This document shows, one piece after another, positions 9,427 to 21,599 of a DNA stretch of 64,000 bases (the first letter of the stretch is position 1; every line of letters begins with the position of its first letter). A model generated the notes under the pieces. It had not been told where the DNA came from. It saw only the letters and a program-made list of their open reading frames with translations, and did not search any database. The DNA is taken from the NCBI GenBank assembly GCA_025463545.1, contig JAODAR010000011.1, positions 103,880 to 167,879 on the forward strand, in the 5' to 3' direction. The stretch comes from Microbacteriaceae bacterium (GTDB lineage: Bacteria; Actinomycetota; Actinomycetes; Actinomycetales; Microbacteriaceae). Made by a program: the position numbers and the translations under genes.

Positions 9427-9535
9427 GGATTCTTCTCCTCGTTGTGTGAGCTGCCAGTCACCCTTCCGGTCGAGACCGCCGGCTCGGCGGGTCACTCTCG
9501 ACCGGAAGTGCCACCCTCGAGTGAATGCGAGCGGA

Positions 9536-10525
<990 letters not shown>

Positions 10526-10605
10526 ACGGCAACAATAGGACGTGGAGTGCGCTCGCGGTCAATAGTTCAGCGCCGCAACAGGGCCACATGTGGCCGCAAC
10601 GAGGC

Positions 10606-12561
10606 TCAGGTCTGCGGGGCGGGGCGCACCGGGATGGAGCCGGTGTTGGTACCGTCGGCGGCCAGCGGACGAGCGACCGGGATCTTGCTGCCCAGCACCA
10701 TCGCCACCACGTCACGAGCGATGTGCTGCGGGGTGAGTCCGACCCGCTCGAGGATCTCGGCGCGGGTCCCATGGTCGAGGAACTCGTCGGGCAGCCCGAG
10801 TTCGGTGACGGCGGTGTCGACGCCGGCTTCGCGGAGGTCCTGGCGGATGCGGGTGCCGATTCCGCCGACCCGGATGCCGTCTTCGATGCTGACGACGATG
10901 CGGTGTTCCGCTGCGAGGTCGATGATGCTCTTCGGCACCGGGACAACCCAGCGCGGGTCGACCACTGTGGCGCCGATCCCCTGCGCGGCCAGCCGTGCGG
11001 CCACATCGAGGCCCGTTCCGGCCATCGGGCCCACGGTGACGATCAAGACGTCTTTGCGCGGGTCGTCGCGGAGCACGTCGACGCCGTCCGAGAGCCGGCG
11101 CACCGCGGCGTACTCGACTCCGACCGTGCCTTTGGGAAAGCGCAGCACCGTCGGCGCATCGTCGACGGCGACCGCTTCCCCGAGTTCCTCGCGCAGCCGC
11201 ACCGAGTCCCGTGGTGCGGCCAGGCGGATGCCGGGAACCACCTGGAGAATGGCGAGGTCCCACATGCCGTGGTGGCTGGGTCCGTCTGGGCCGGTGACTC
11301 CGGCGCGGTCGAGCACGAACGTGACGCCCGCCTTGTGGAGGGCTACATCCATCAGCACCTGGTCGAAGGCACGGTTGACGAATGTGGCGTAGAGGGCGAC
11401 CACGGGGTGCAGACCACCGAATGCCATCCCGGCCGCCGAGGTCACTGCGTGCTGTTCTGCGATTCCGACGTCGTGCACCCGCTCGGGAAAGCGTTCCGCC
11501 ATCCGGTGCAGGCCGGTGGGACGCAGCATCGCAGCCGTAATGCCGACCAGGCGTTTGTTCGCGGTCGCCAGATGCACGAGCTCGTCGGCGAACACCGAGG
11601 TCCACGACGGCGCGCTGGAGGCTTCGACTGATTCGCCGGTCTCTGGGTCGATCTGTCCTACCGCGTGGAACTGGTCGGCGATGTCCTGGACGGCCGGGTC
11701 GTATCCTTTGCCCTTCTGGGTGATCGTGTGCACGATCACCGGGGCGCCGTAGCCCTTGGCCTGCGCCAGCGCCTCCTGCATGGCCTCCAGGTCGTGGCCG
11801 TCGACCGGGCCGATGTACTTGATGTCGAGGTTGGAGTACAGCGCCTCGTTGTTGGAGAACCGGCTGAGGAACCCGTGCATGCCGCCACGCACACCGCGGT
11901 ACACGGCCCGCCCAGGTGCACCCAGGCGGTCGAAGGCGTTCCGACTCAAGAAGTAGAGGTCCCGGTAGGTGCGGCGGGTGCGCACCGTGTTGAGGAATCG
12001 GGCCATGCCGCCGATGGTGGGCGCGTACGAGCGGCCGTTGTCGTTCACGACGATGATCAGGCGGCGGGTGTTGTCATCGCTGATGTTGTTGAGCGCTTCC
12101 CACGTCATGCCGCCGGTGAGCGCACCGTCCCCGACGACCGCAATCACATGCCGATCGCCCTGTCCGGTCATTTCGAACGCGCGGGAGATGCCGTCAGCCC
12201 AGGAGAGCGAGCTGGAGGCGTGCGAGCTTTCGACGATGTCGTGCACCGACTCTGAGCGTTGCGGGTAACCGGCGAGCCCGCCGGTCTGGCGCAGCCGGCC
12301 GAAGTCCTGCCGCCCGGTGAGCAGCTTGTGCACGTAGGACTGATGCCCGGTGTCGAAGACGATGGCGTCGGAGGGTGAGTCGAACACCCGGTGGATGGCG
12401 ATGGTCATTTCCACGACGCCGAGGTTCGGTCCGAGGTGCCCGCCGGTCTTGGAGACCTCGGCCACCAGGAACGCCCTGATCTCCGCGGCGAGCTGGACCA
12501 GCTGATCCTTCGAGAGAGCATCGAGGTCCCGGGGACCGGTGATCGTCTCCAGAAGGGTCAT
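10606..12561 (-). CDS. dxs: 1-deoxy-D-xylulose-5-phosphate synthase
   Basis: A 651-aa thiamine-diphosphate enzyme, the first step of the MEP isoprenoid pathway, condensing pyruvate and glyceraldehyde 3-phosphate. N-terminal TPP-binding parts are FDTGHQSYVHKLLTGR and VVGDGALTGGMTWEALNN; the transketolase-like middle has the catalytic region VGIAEQHAVTSAAGMAFGG; and the C-terminal swivel domain ends near GLPDEFLDHG. ATG 12561 gives the usual MTLLETI start and has AAAGGTG upstream; the open frame extends further but without homologous sequence. It lies downstream of aconitase, separated by a hairpin. Complete. Confidence 0.97.
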   Translation of the reverse strand: MTLLETITGPRDLDALSKDQLVQLAAEIRAFLVAEVSKTGGHLGPNLGVVEMTIAIHRVFDSPSDAIVFDTGHQSYVHKLLTGRQDFGRLRQTGGLAGYPQRSESVHDIVESSHASSSLSWADGISRAFEMTGQGDRHVIAVVGDGALTGGMTWEALNNISDDNTRRLIIVVNDNGRSYAPTIGGMARFLNTVRTRRTYRDLYFLSRNAFDRLGAPGRAVYRGVRGGMHGFLSRFSNNEALYSNLDIKYIGPVDGHDLEAMQEALAQAKGYGAPVIVHTITQKGKGYDPAVQDIADQFHAVGQIDPETGESVEASSAPSWTSVFADELVHLATANKRLVGITAAMLRPTGLHRMAERFPERVHDVGIAEQHAVTSAAGMAFGGLHPVVALYATFVNRAFDQVLMDVALHKAGVTFVLDRAGVTGPDGPSHHGMWDLAILQVVPGIRLAAPRDSVRLREELGEAVAVDDAPTVLRFPKGTVGVEYAAVRRLSDGVDVLRDDPRKDVLIVTVGPMAGTGLDVAARLAAQGIGATVVDPRWVVPVPKSIIDLAAEHRIVVSIEDGIRVGGIGTRIRQDLREAGVDTAVTELGLPDEFLDHGTRAEILERVGLTPQHIARDVVAMVLGSKIPVARPLAADGTNTGSIPVRPAPQT

Positions 12562-12609
12562 AGAGTGGCACCTTTCATACGCCTGAGTTACCCAGTCTAC
12601 GCGCCGACC

Positions 12610-12659
12610 CGGTGGTCGAGCTGGGCGAGACCACGATCTCGCTCCCAGCCCGACCACCG
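12610..12659. terminator. Large imperfect inverted repeat between acnA and dxs
   Basis: CGGTGGTCGAGCTGGGCGAG pairs with a near-complementary right arm ending CCCGACCACCG around a short loop. This would form a long stem just after the aconitase stop (12683), with no evident U tract. The TGGTCGAGC...GACCA pattern resembles intergenic palindromes common in Microbacteriaceae. A terminator role is inferred from position and structure. Confidence 0.6.
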
Positions 12660-12682
12660 AGACGGCCGGCCCACCAAGACGG

Positions 12683-15532
<2,850 letters not shown>

Positions 15533-15686
15533 GATTCCCTCTCCTTCGTGGAGGCCGGCGGAAAGCCGCCAGCCGTTCTCAATCTTCGTGGTCGCCAACC
15601 CGCCGTTTCCAGCAAGGCTAGCCTAACCAGGGGGCCGCATTCCCGGCCCATGTTTATTGCCAAACTATCTTGACGTCGAGATAACT

Positions 15687-16457
15687 CTAGCCCAGATCCG
15701 CCGGCTCCGCCTTGCGGTACACGGCGCGAACCATGAGCCACGACACCACGAGCAGCGGTGCATAGAGCGGGATGCCCATGAGCAGCCGGGTGGCCCCGAG
15801 CCATTCGACGTTTCCCGCGTAGTACAGCGGAAGCTGTACGGCCAGTCGCAGCACGAACAGCCCGGTCCAGCACAGTGTGAGGATCGTCAGTACCCGCCTT
15901 TTGACCGGGTCGGCCCGCCACGCGGTTCCGTCGCCCATCAGGAATCCGACCGCGAGACCCACCAGCGGCCAGCGTACGAACACGGAGATCAGAAGGGCCG
16001 CGGCATAGACCGCGTTGGTCCAGAACCCGGGCAGGTAAAAGTTCTCGGCCTTACCGCTGAGCAGCACGAGGACCGCACTGATGCCGATGCCGAGCAGGCC
16101 ACCGATTGCCTGGGTGACGGTCTGCTTCTGCGCCAGTCGAGCCGCAGCGAACGCGATGCTGATCACCACGGGCGCGAAGAGGGCCGGAATGAGGTCTTGC
16201 GTGAAGGTATAGGTGAGCAGGAAGACGAGCCCGGGGAGTACCGCTTCAACGATGCCGCGGATGCCGCCCATTGCCGCGAGCAGGGCGTGGCGGGTGATCG
16301 GCTCTCCCTCGGCGACCTGGCCGAAGCCGGCGCGCCGCGCGGCCCCCGCGATACCGTCGGCGAACGCGCTGGGGACGGGAGCGGCGCCGTCAGCTCCCCG
16401 GTCGGGTGCCGACTTCGCGCCGGGCTCGCCGGGGAGGTCGTTGTGGTCCTGGCTCAT
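15687..16457 (-). CDS. DUF3159 integral membrane protein
   Basis: A 256-aa membrane protein with an acidic/Pro-rich cytosolic N-terminus (about 1-60) and five to six hydrophobic segments, such as GIVEAVLPGLVFLLTYTFTQ, VISIAFAAARLAQ, IGISAVLVLLSG and LYAPLLVVSWLMVRAVY near the C-terminus. It matches the actinobacterial DUF3159 family, usually found beside DUF3710 and dut as here. Function unknown. ATG 16457 is used because the frame upstream has no family sequence; the DUF3710 gene ends 25 bases upstream, suggesting one operon dut-DUF3710-DUF3159. Confidence 0.87.
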   Translation of the reverse strand: MSQDHNDLPGEPGAKSAPDRGADGAAPVPSAFADGIAGAARRAGFGQVAEGEPITRHALLAAMGGIRGIVEAVLPGLVFLLTYTFTQDLIPALFAPVVISIAFAAARLAQKQTVTQAIGGLLGIGISAVLVLLSGKAENFYLPGFWTNAVYAAALLISVFVRWPLVGLAVGFLMGDGTAWRADPVKRRVLTILTLCWTGLFVLRLAVQLPLYYAGNVEWLGATRLLMGIPLYAPLLVVSWLMVRAVYRKAEPADLG

Positions 16458-16482
16458 GCTCGGACTACTTTCAGTGGTCTTG

Positions 16483-17103
16483 TCACGCCTCGCTGGGCTC
16501 GCCGGCCGGTGTCGACGGCATCCGCAGCGGGATGAGATCACGCGGGGGCATCGGCGTGGAGCCGCGGACGACGACGATGCTGCGGAACAGGTCTTCGACC
16601 TCGGCCGCTGCATCAGGGTTCACAGCGCCTTCGCCGGCAATCACGCCGCGGAGAAACCAGCGTGGCCCGTCGACGCCGACGAACCGTGCCAGCCGAGTGG
16701 TGCCACCGGCGTCCTGGCCGGCAGCGATCGGGATTTCAGCCACGAGTTCGGGGCCGAACGGACCCTCGCGCAGGGTGGTTGTGCCGCCCTGCTTGGCGAT
16801 CTGGTCGGCGATCTGGTCGCGGATCTCGTGCCACAAGCCGCTCGATCGGGGTGCGGCGAACGGCTGCACCTGGAGCGTGGATCCGGCGTAGTCGAGGCCG
16901 ATGGCCACGACTCGTTTGCTGTCTTCTTCGATCTCAAGCCGGAGGTGCAGTCCTTCACGGGGCAGGATCTTGATTCCGCCGAGGTCGACATACGGCCGTA
17001 CCGGGTTGGCCTCCGCTTCGTCGAGGGGACCTTCGGTCTCGCGGTCGGCCGGAGCCGACTTCGGCAACGGTTCCGGGAATTCTTCGCTTGTGACGTCGCT
17101 CAC
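16483..17103 (-). CDS. DUF3710 domain-containing protein
   Basis: A 206-aa soluble protein of the actinobacterial DUF3710 family. Recognisable blocks are RPYVDLGGIKILPREGLHLRLE, VVAIGLDYAGSTLQVQPFAAPR, LWHEIRDQIADQIAKQGG and the final RFVGVDGPRWFLRGVI. No catalytic motif is seen and the role is unknown. Its start overlaps the dut stop by four bases (17100-17103), indicating translational coupling with dUTPase, a conserved gene order in this phylum. Confidence 0.9.
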   Translation of the reverse strand: MSDVTSEEFPEPLPKSAPADRETEGPLDEAEANPVRPYVDLGGIKILPREGLHLRLEIEEDSKRVVAIGLDYAGSTLQVQPFAAPRSSGLWHEIRDQIADQIAKQGGTTTLREGPFGPELVAEIPIAAGQDAGGTTRLARFVGVDGPRWFLRGVIAGEGAVNPDAAAEVEDLFRSIVVVRGSTPMPPRDLIPLRMPSTPAGEPSEA

Positions 17104-17567
17104 CTGTGCGCTCCTGTCTGCTCTGGTCGTACTGCGGTCAGGCCGGTCGACCCGAATCCACCCTCGCCGCGCTGGCTGCCGGGTAGCCGGTCAACGGGAA
17201 TGAACTCCGCGCGAACGACGGGCATGACCACCAACTGGGCGATTCGGTCGCCGACGCCGATTGTGTAGGACTGGGTGCGATCGGTATTGAGCACGGTCAC
17301 CTTGATCTCACCGCGGTAGCCCGCGTCGACGGTGCCCGGGGAGTTCACGATCGTGATCCCGTGCTTCGCTGCGAGGCCGCTTCTCGGTACGACGAAAGCG
17401 GCGTAACCGTCCGGCAAGGCAATCGACACTCCGGTACCCACGAGCGCTCGCTCACCGGGAGCGAGGACGACGGCTTCAGTGGAGTGCAGGTCCGCCCCGG
17501 CGTCACCGGGGTGCGCATAGCTCGGGACAACGGACGCGGTTATCAGTACTTCGACGCTTTCTGCCAC
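17100..17567 (-). CDS. dut: dUTP diphosphatase
   Basis: A 155-aa trimeric dUTPase that hydrolyses dUTP to dUMP and PPi, preventing uracil misincorporation. The five family motifs are present: HPGDAGADLHS (I), VPRSGLAAKHGI (II), GTVDAGYRGEIKV (III, with the catalytic Asp and the nucleoside-binding Tyr), GDRIAQLVV (IV) and the C-terminal RGEGGFGSTG (V). It is the first gene of the dut-DUF3710-DUF3159 unit and is divergent from the DUF3093 gene. Confidence 0.97.
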   Translation of the reverse strand: MAESVEVLITASVVPSYAHPGDAGADLHSTEAVVLAPGERALVGTGVSIALPDGYAAFVVPRSGLAAKHGITIVNSPGTVDAGYRGEIKVTVLNTDRTQSYTIGVGDRIAQLVVMPVVRAEFIPVDRLPGSQRGEGGFGSTGLTAVRPEQTGAHR

Positions 17568-17605
17568 GTGTCGAGGCTAGTGCAGATATCTGATCGAATA
17601 GAGCC

Positions 17606-18082
17606 ATGCCAGAAGAACCCGAGAGCCGGCCCGTGTACCGCGAAAAACTGTGGGCTGCGCCCTGGATGTTCGTGGCGACGGCACTGGTCATTCCCGCCAG
17701 CCTGCTGGTGTTCGCACCGATCTCGATGCTGGCCGGTGTGATCACGGCACTGGTGTTGTACGGCGGATGCGTCACCCTGCTGGTCATCTCTTCCCCGGTG
17801 GTCGAGATACGAGACGGCGCTTTCACCGCGGGCAAAGCGCAGATCAGCACCCGGCTGCTGGGTGATGCCGAGGGATTCGACGGCGAAGAAGCGAGGCAGG
17901 AGCGCGGTCCGCGACTCGATGCGCGGGCCTGGCTGTTGATTCGCGGCTGGATTGCACCCGTCGTACGCGTTCCGATCCTGGATCAGGACGATCCGGCACC
18001 GTACTGGCTGGTGTCGACCCGTCATCCAACAAAACTGGCCGTCGCGATCAATCGATCGCGACGGCCGGCTTCGCAGGGTTGA
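17606..18082 (+). CDS. DUF3093 domain-containing membrane protein
   Basis: A 158-aa protein with two closely spaced hydrophobic segments near the N-terminus (LWAAPWMFVATALVIPASLL and SMLAGVITALVLYGGCVTLL), followed by a beta-rich soluble domain. The ending APYWLVSTRHPTKLAVAIN is the conserved DUF3093 signature, seen next to dut in actinobacteria. Function unknown; probably a small membrane-attached protein. It converges on the DUF4193 gene with 20 bases between stops. Confidence 0.88.
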   Translation: MPEEPESRPVYREKLWAAPWMFVATALVIPASLLVFAPISMLAGVITALVLYGGCVTLLVISSPVVEIRDGAFTAGKAQISTRLLGDAEGFDGEEARQERGPRLDARAWLLIRGWIAPVVRVPILDQDDPAPYWLVSTRHPTKLAVAINRSRRPASQG

Positions 18083-18102
18083 ACCCTGATCGGTTGCTTC
18101 GT

Positions 18103-18396
18103 TTAGGCGTCGCACTCCAGGCAGATCGGCCCGAGCTTGGTCTCGTGGGATATCTGTGAACGGTGCTTCACCAGGAAGCACGAGACACAGGTGAATTCGT
18201 CGGCCTGCGGGGGCAGGACGACAACGTCGAGGTCGAGGTCGGACAGATCGGCGCCCGGCAGTTCGAATCCGCCCGGGTTGTCAGCGTCGTCTACATCCAC
18301 GACGCCGGACATCTTGTCTGGCACACGCTCCTTGAGGGCCTCAATCGACTCTGAGTCGTCTTCGGTCTTCCGCGGTGCGTCGTAATCGGTTGCCAT
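18103..18396 (-). CDS. DUF4193 zinc-ribbon-like protein
   Basis: A 97-aa acidic protein. Residues 1-70 are Asp/Glu-rich (SDLDLDVVVLPPQADEF) and the C-terminus holds two Cys pairs, FTCVSCFLVKHRSQ and GPICLECDA, likely a zinc ribbon. This is the conserved actinobacterial DUF4193 (dksA-like in size but not in sequence). ATG 18396 gives the family start MATDYDAPRKTEDD and has GGATGGG close upstream; an ATG two codons earlier is the alternative. Function unknown. Divergent from sepH. Confidence 0.88.
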   Translation of the reverse strand: MATDYDAPRKTEDDSESIEALKERVPDKMSGVVDVDDADNPGGFELPGADLSDLDLDVVVLPPQADEFTCVSCFLVKHRSQISHETKLGPICLECDA

Positions 18397-18593
18397 GCCC
18401 ATCCATTCCAGTAACGCCGATCAAACCAAATCGGCGGCCACAGTTTGCATCATTCCCAGTGGAATAGCAAACCGATGGCAAGCCGTTTCAATCGGCACAG
18501 GCATCAACTTCCGGCACGCCCGGTGTATTCCCCGAAAAAGGGGTCGTTGCATGGCAGTCTGGGCGCATCAGTGATCGCGAGAGGGCTTTCGCC

Positions 18594-19784
18594 ATGCAGG
18601 AATTGAAGGTAATCGGAGTCGAGAACGGCGCGCTGCTCGCAGCGAGCGAAGAGGGTGATCGTTTTCGAATCGCCATCGATGAAGTTCTCCAGTCCCGGCT
18701 TCGCCAAACCCAAACGGAATCGGCCAACGGACCGAAACTGTCGCCTCGGGAAATCCAGGCTCACATCCGCTCAGGAATGTCTGCGGAGGATGTCGCTGCG
18801 GTGACCGGTGCCTCACTCGACTACGTGCGCCGGTTCGAGGGGCCGGTGCTGGCTGAACGCGAGTACATCGTGTCGTCGGCACTGAGCGTGCCCGTCCACA
18901 CGGCGATCGACCCGGAGCCGGTCGACAACGAGGCGAACTTCGGCAGCGTGATCCGGGAACGCCTGGCTTCCCTCGGCGCGTCCAACGAGCGCTGGGCCAG
19001 CTGGAAGGAACCAGACGGCGGCTGGATGGTGAAGCTGTCGTTCACCGCTGACGAGATCGACCACGACGCCCGCTGGGCATTCGAACCGAAGAAGAATTCC
19101 CTGTCGCCACTCGGGAGCGAAGCCATCGCGCTCTCCCAGCAGGGCGAACTCAAGGGTGCGCTCATCCCCCGGCTGCGAGCCGTCGGAGCTGAGACCAGCG
19201 CCGCGGACATCTCCCGGTTCGACAGCGGGGCGTTCACCTTCAAGGACTCACTGCCCGACGAAATCCTGAACGACACCGCCCCCCAACTGGAGCCGGTGCC
19301 CTACGGACGATCGATCGCCCGCGATGACGCCGTGTCGAAAGCGGCCATCAAGCGCGCGGACGAACCCAAGCAAAGCCAGAGCGAAACGGCCGACCTTCTC
19401 GATGCGCTCCGGCGCCGACGCGGCGAACGGGAAGCGGCGGCCTTCGGCGACGAGGACGCTCAGGCACACCCGAGCGGAATGCGCCTGGTCGACGTTCCGC
19501 CGGGCACGTTCGACGAGATCGACAATCACGTCGACACGGGCAAGCCCGACGGATCGTCGGCCGGACCGCAGCCGGCCAGGAACGCCTGGGCGAGCCAGGC
19601 GGCCAAGTCGCAGCCGCAATCGCAGCCACAGCCACAGCCACAGCCACAAGCGGCACCGTCAAGCTCGCATGACGCCAAGGCGCAATCGCGAAACACCGGC
19701 GGCCACGGCAAACGAGGACGTGCTTCGATGCCGAGCTGGGATGAGATCGTGTTCGGCGCCCGGACTGACGACGACCTCGCGTAA
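18594..19784 (+). CDS. sepH: Septation protein SepH (DUF3071)
   Basis: A 396-aa protein. The N-terminal 170 residues are the SepH domain, including a helix-turn-helix-like segment (KLSPREIQAHIRSGMSAEDVAAVTGASLDYVRRFEGP). The rest is a low-complexity, charged tail with a Gln/Pro tract near residue 345 (QSQPQPQPQPQ), encoded by a CAGCCA-type microsatellite, ending with SWDEIVFGARTDDDL. In Streptomyces SepH binds FtsZ and stimulates its assembly at division septa. Start ATG 18594 is the family start. The conserved C-terminal end suggests a second interaction site (inference). Confidence 0.92.
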   Translation: MQELKVIGVENGALLAASEEGDRFRIAIDEVLQSRLRQTQTESANGPKLSPREIQAHIRSGMSAEDVAAVTGASLDYVRRFEGPVLAEREYIVSSALSVPVHTAIDPEPVDNEANFGSVIRERLASLGASNERWASWKEPDGGWMVKLSFTADEIDHDARWAFEPKKNSLSPLGSEAIALSQQGELKGALIPRLRAVGAETSAADISRFDSGAFTFKDSLPDEILNDTAPQLEPVPYGRSIARDDAVSKAAIKRADEPKQSQSETADLLDALRRRRGEREAAAFGDEDAQAHPSGMRLVDVPPGTFDEIDNHVDTGKPDGSSAGPQPARNAWASQAAKSQPQSQPQPQPQPQAAPSSSHDAKAQSRNTGGHGKRGRASMPSWDEIVFGARTDDDLA

Positions 19785-19808
19785 TTCCACACCCCGACGT
19801 ATAGTTGT

Positions 19809-19824
19809 TCGAACGTGTGTTCGA
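19809..19824. promoter_or_regulatory. LexA (SOS) box
   Basis: TCGAACGTGTGTTCGA is a perfect match to the actinobacterial/Bacillus-type LexA operator TCGAAC-N4-GTTCGA. It ends 16 bases before the ATG of the small gene at 19841, so DNA-damage control of that gene is expected. It lies 24 bases after the sepH stop. Confidence 0.88.
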
Positions 19825-19840
19825 ACGAAACGGGTGTGTC

Positions 19841-20131
19841 ATGGCTCAGGTTGATGAACCGGTGATGGTGTGGACGAGGAACACCGGTGTGCCGGAACGC
19901 CTGGTTTGGCGCGCCCGCCGCTTCCGGGTGACCGATACTCCGACTGCGCTGGTCGGGACGTGCGACTGGTGGAACCCGTTCGCTCCGCACAGCTTCGGCA
20001 TCGGGCATACGCCGCTGACGATTGCCGGCTGGCGGTTCCAGGCAACAGCGGACGACGGTGAGACGCATGTTTTCGATGTGCATCACGATGACGACGCCCA
20101 TCGCTGGCGCCTGGTGCGCATCTTCGACTGA
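19841..20131 (+). CDS. Small SOS-controlled protein, DUF6504-like
   Basis: A 96-aa protein whose layout resembles DUF6504, a small family often encoded with the ImuB/DnaE2 mutasome in actinobacteria: an early Trp/Arg-rich strand (ERLVWRARRFRVTDTP), a central CDWWNPF, and a C-terminal HVFDVHHDDDAHRWRLVRIFD. ATG 19841 is preferred over an upstream in-frame start that would place the LexA box inside the coding region. A second gene of similar layout, also with a LexA box, lies in the island at 57070. Function unknown; a role in damage-induced DNA repair or mutagenesis is inferred from the operator and family context. Confidence 0.72.
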   Translation: MAQVDEPVMVWTRNTGVPERLVWRARRFRVTDTPTALVGTCDWWNPFAPHSFGIGHTPLTIAGWRFQATADDGETHVFDVHHDDDAHRWRLVRIFD

Positions 20132-20135
20132 GCTG

Positions 20136-20258
20136 TGGACGCTGAGCCGGTGTAAACACGAGCCGGTGTAAAACGCTGAGCGGGTGTGAACGCTGAGCCG
20201 GTCTAAACACCGGGCAGCTGTACAGCGGGCAGCGGGCAGCGGGCAGCGGGCAGCGGGC
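20136..20258. repeat. Two short tandem repeat blocks upstream of the YcaQ-like gene
   Basis: Between 20136 and 20208 an imperfect unit close to CGCTGAGCCGGTGTAAAC recurs about four times. From 20224 to 20258 the 7-mer AGCGGGC is repeated five times perfectly. The blocks fill the 140-base gap between the LexA-boxed gene and the winged-helix glycosylase gene and stop 15 bases before its ATG, so they could affect its expression. Confidence 0.85.
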
Positions 20259-20273
20259 CGCCATACTGGAACC

Positions 20274-21437
20274 ATGGCGACCCAGGCCTCGCGGCGCGAC
20301 GTTGTACGTCTTCGGCTCCGCGCGCATTCCCTCGTCGACCATGACTGCCACTCCCCCGTTGACGTCGTCGAACGGATGCTGGCGATGCAGGCGCAGGACT
20401 TTCTCGCTGGAAAGTGGGCTATCGGCATCCGCTCACCGGGCCTGTCGTCGGCGGACGTAGACGCCGCCATCAATTCGGGCGCAATCCTGCGATCCTGGCC
20501 CATGCGGGGCACCCTGCATTTCGTACCGCCAGCCGATCTCAACTGGATGCTGCAGCTCACGACACCGCGGCTGCTCGCCGGTACAAAGACACGCCAGGCA
20601 CAGCTCGGTCTGGATGACGCACAGATCGAAGACGCCCGGGTGATCGCCCTTGACGTGCTGTCCGGTGGGCAGGAACTCAGCCGTGCCGGGTTCCTGAAGG
20701 CCCTCGAAGACCGCGGCATATCGACCGCGAACCAACGCGGATACCACCTGATCTGGCACCTCGCGCAGTCCGGCACCCTCTGCTGGGGCCGCATCGACGG
20801 CACAACCCAAGTGCTCGTGCTGCTGGACGAGTGGGTGCCGAATCCTCGTCGACTGGAACGGGATGAGGCGCTTGGCGAGTTCCTGGTGCGCTACCTCCGC
20901 GGGCACGGCCCGGCGACGATCAAGGACTTCGCCTGGTGGTCGCAACTCACTGTGGCCGACGCACGCATCGGCCACGCCGTAGCGGGTGACCGGTTGGCCC
21001 AACTCGACGTGGACGGCGAGACCATGTACCTCGAAGCGGCAACGGATGTCGGGGAGCTCGGCACCCGCGTCCGTCAGCGTTCACCTGTGCTCACGCTCGG
21101 CGGGTTCGACGAATACCTGCTCGGGTACCGTGACCGCTCGTTCAGCGTCGACGACGAGGACCTGGCGAGGGTGGTTCCCGGCAAGAACGGCATCTTTCTC
21201 CCGATCATGGTCTCGCACGGCAGGGTCAACGGAACCTGGCGCAGGCTGGCGAAGGGTCGCTCGATCACCGTGGAGCCGCAGCCGTTCGGGGCGTTCTCCG
21301 ATCGGATGGCGACGGCATTCGCCCGCAGCATCGACCAGTACGCGCGGTTTCTGGGCGTGACGGCCACGGTTACCGCCTCGACGGCGAACACGGTGCCACA
21401 CTCGGACGTTGCAGATGAAGAGATTCGCGGAGCCTGA
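20274..21437 (+). CDS. Winged-helix DNA-binding protein, YcaQ/AlkZ-type DNA glycosylase family
   Basis: A 387-aa protein of the HTH_42 (DUF1006) family, which includes YcaQ/AlkX and AlkZ glycosylases that unhook interstrand crosslinks and remove bulky alkylated bases. The expected catalytic Gln-x-Gln motif is visible as MLAMQAQDFLAGKWAIGIR (residues 38-56), followed by LRSWPMRGTLHFV (near 77-90). A winged-helix region follows (SRAGFLKALEDRGISTANQRGYHLIWHLAQSG) and a C-terminal barrel with VLTLGGFDEYLLGYRDR. Placement just after a LexA-boxed gene fits DNA repair. The exact substrate cannot be told from sequence; some family members are only called winged-helix proteins. Confidence 0.82.
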   Translation: MATQASRRDVVRLRLRAHSLVDHDCHSPVDVVERMLAMQAQDFLAGKWAIGIRSPGLSSADVDAAINSGAILRSWPMRGTLHFVPPADLNWMLQLTTPRLLAGTKTRQAQLGLDDAQIEDARVIALDVLSGGQELSRAGFLKALEDRGISTANQRGYHLIWHLAQSGTLCWGRIDGTTQVLVLLDEWVPNPRRLERDEALGEFLVRYLRGHGPATIKDFAWWSQLTVADARIGHAVAGDRLAQLDVDGETMYLEAATDVGELGTRVRQRSPVLTLGGFDEYLLGYRDRSFSVDDEDLARVVPGKNGIFLPIMVSHGRVNGTWRRLAKGRSITVEPQPFGAFSDRMATAFARSIDQYARFLGVTATVTASTANTVPHSDVADEEIRGA

Positions 21438-21599
21438 ACTTCCGCTTGCATGTTCACTTCCGCTTGCACGTGTACTGCCCGTGGCTCGTCTACTGCCGGT
21501 CGCGGAGTTTCCCGCTGGTGGTGGTGCGTGATTTGTGGCGGGTCGCCAGGTGCGAGTGGGGTCCAGCCAGACTGGTGCCTGGAGTCCGGGGGCGCCGTG

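Noticed and set aside
18074..18089. Hairpin CAGGGT-TGA-ACCCTG between DUF3093 and DUF4193 genes
   Set aside because: Six-base arms that include the stop codon are too weak to call a terminator.
20224..20258. Possible CRISPR array from the AGCGGGC repeats
   Set aside because: Units are only 7 bases, contiguous and without spacers; no cas genes are in the window.
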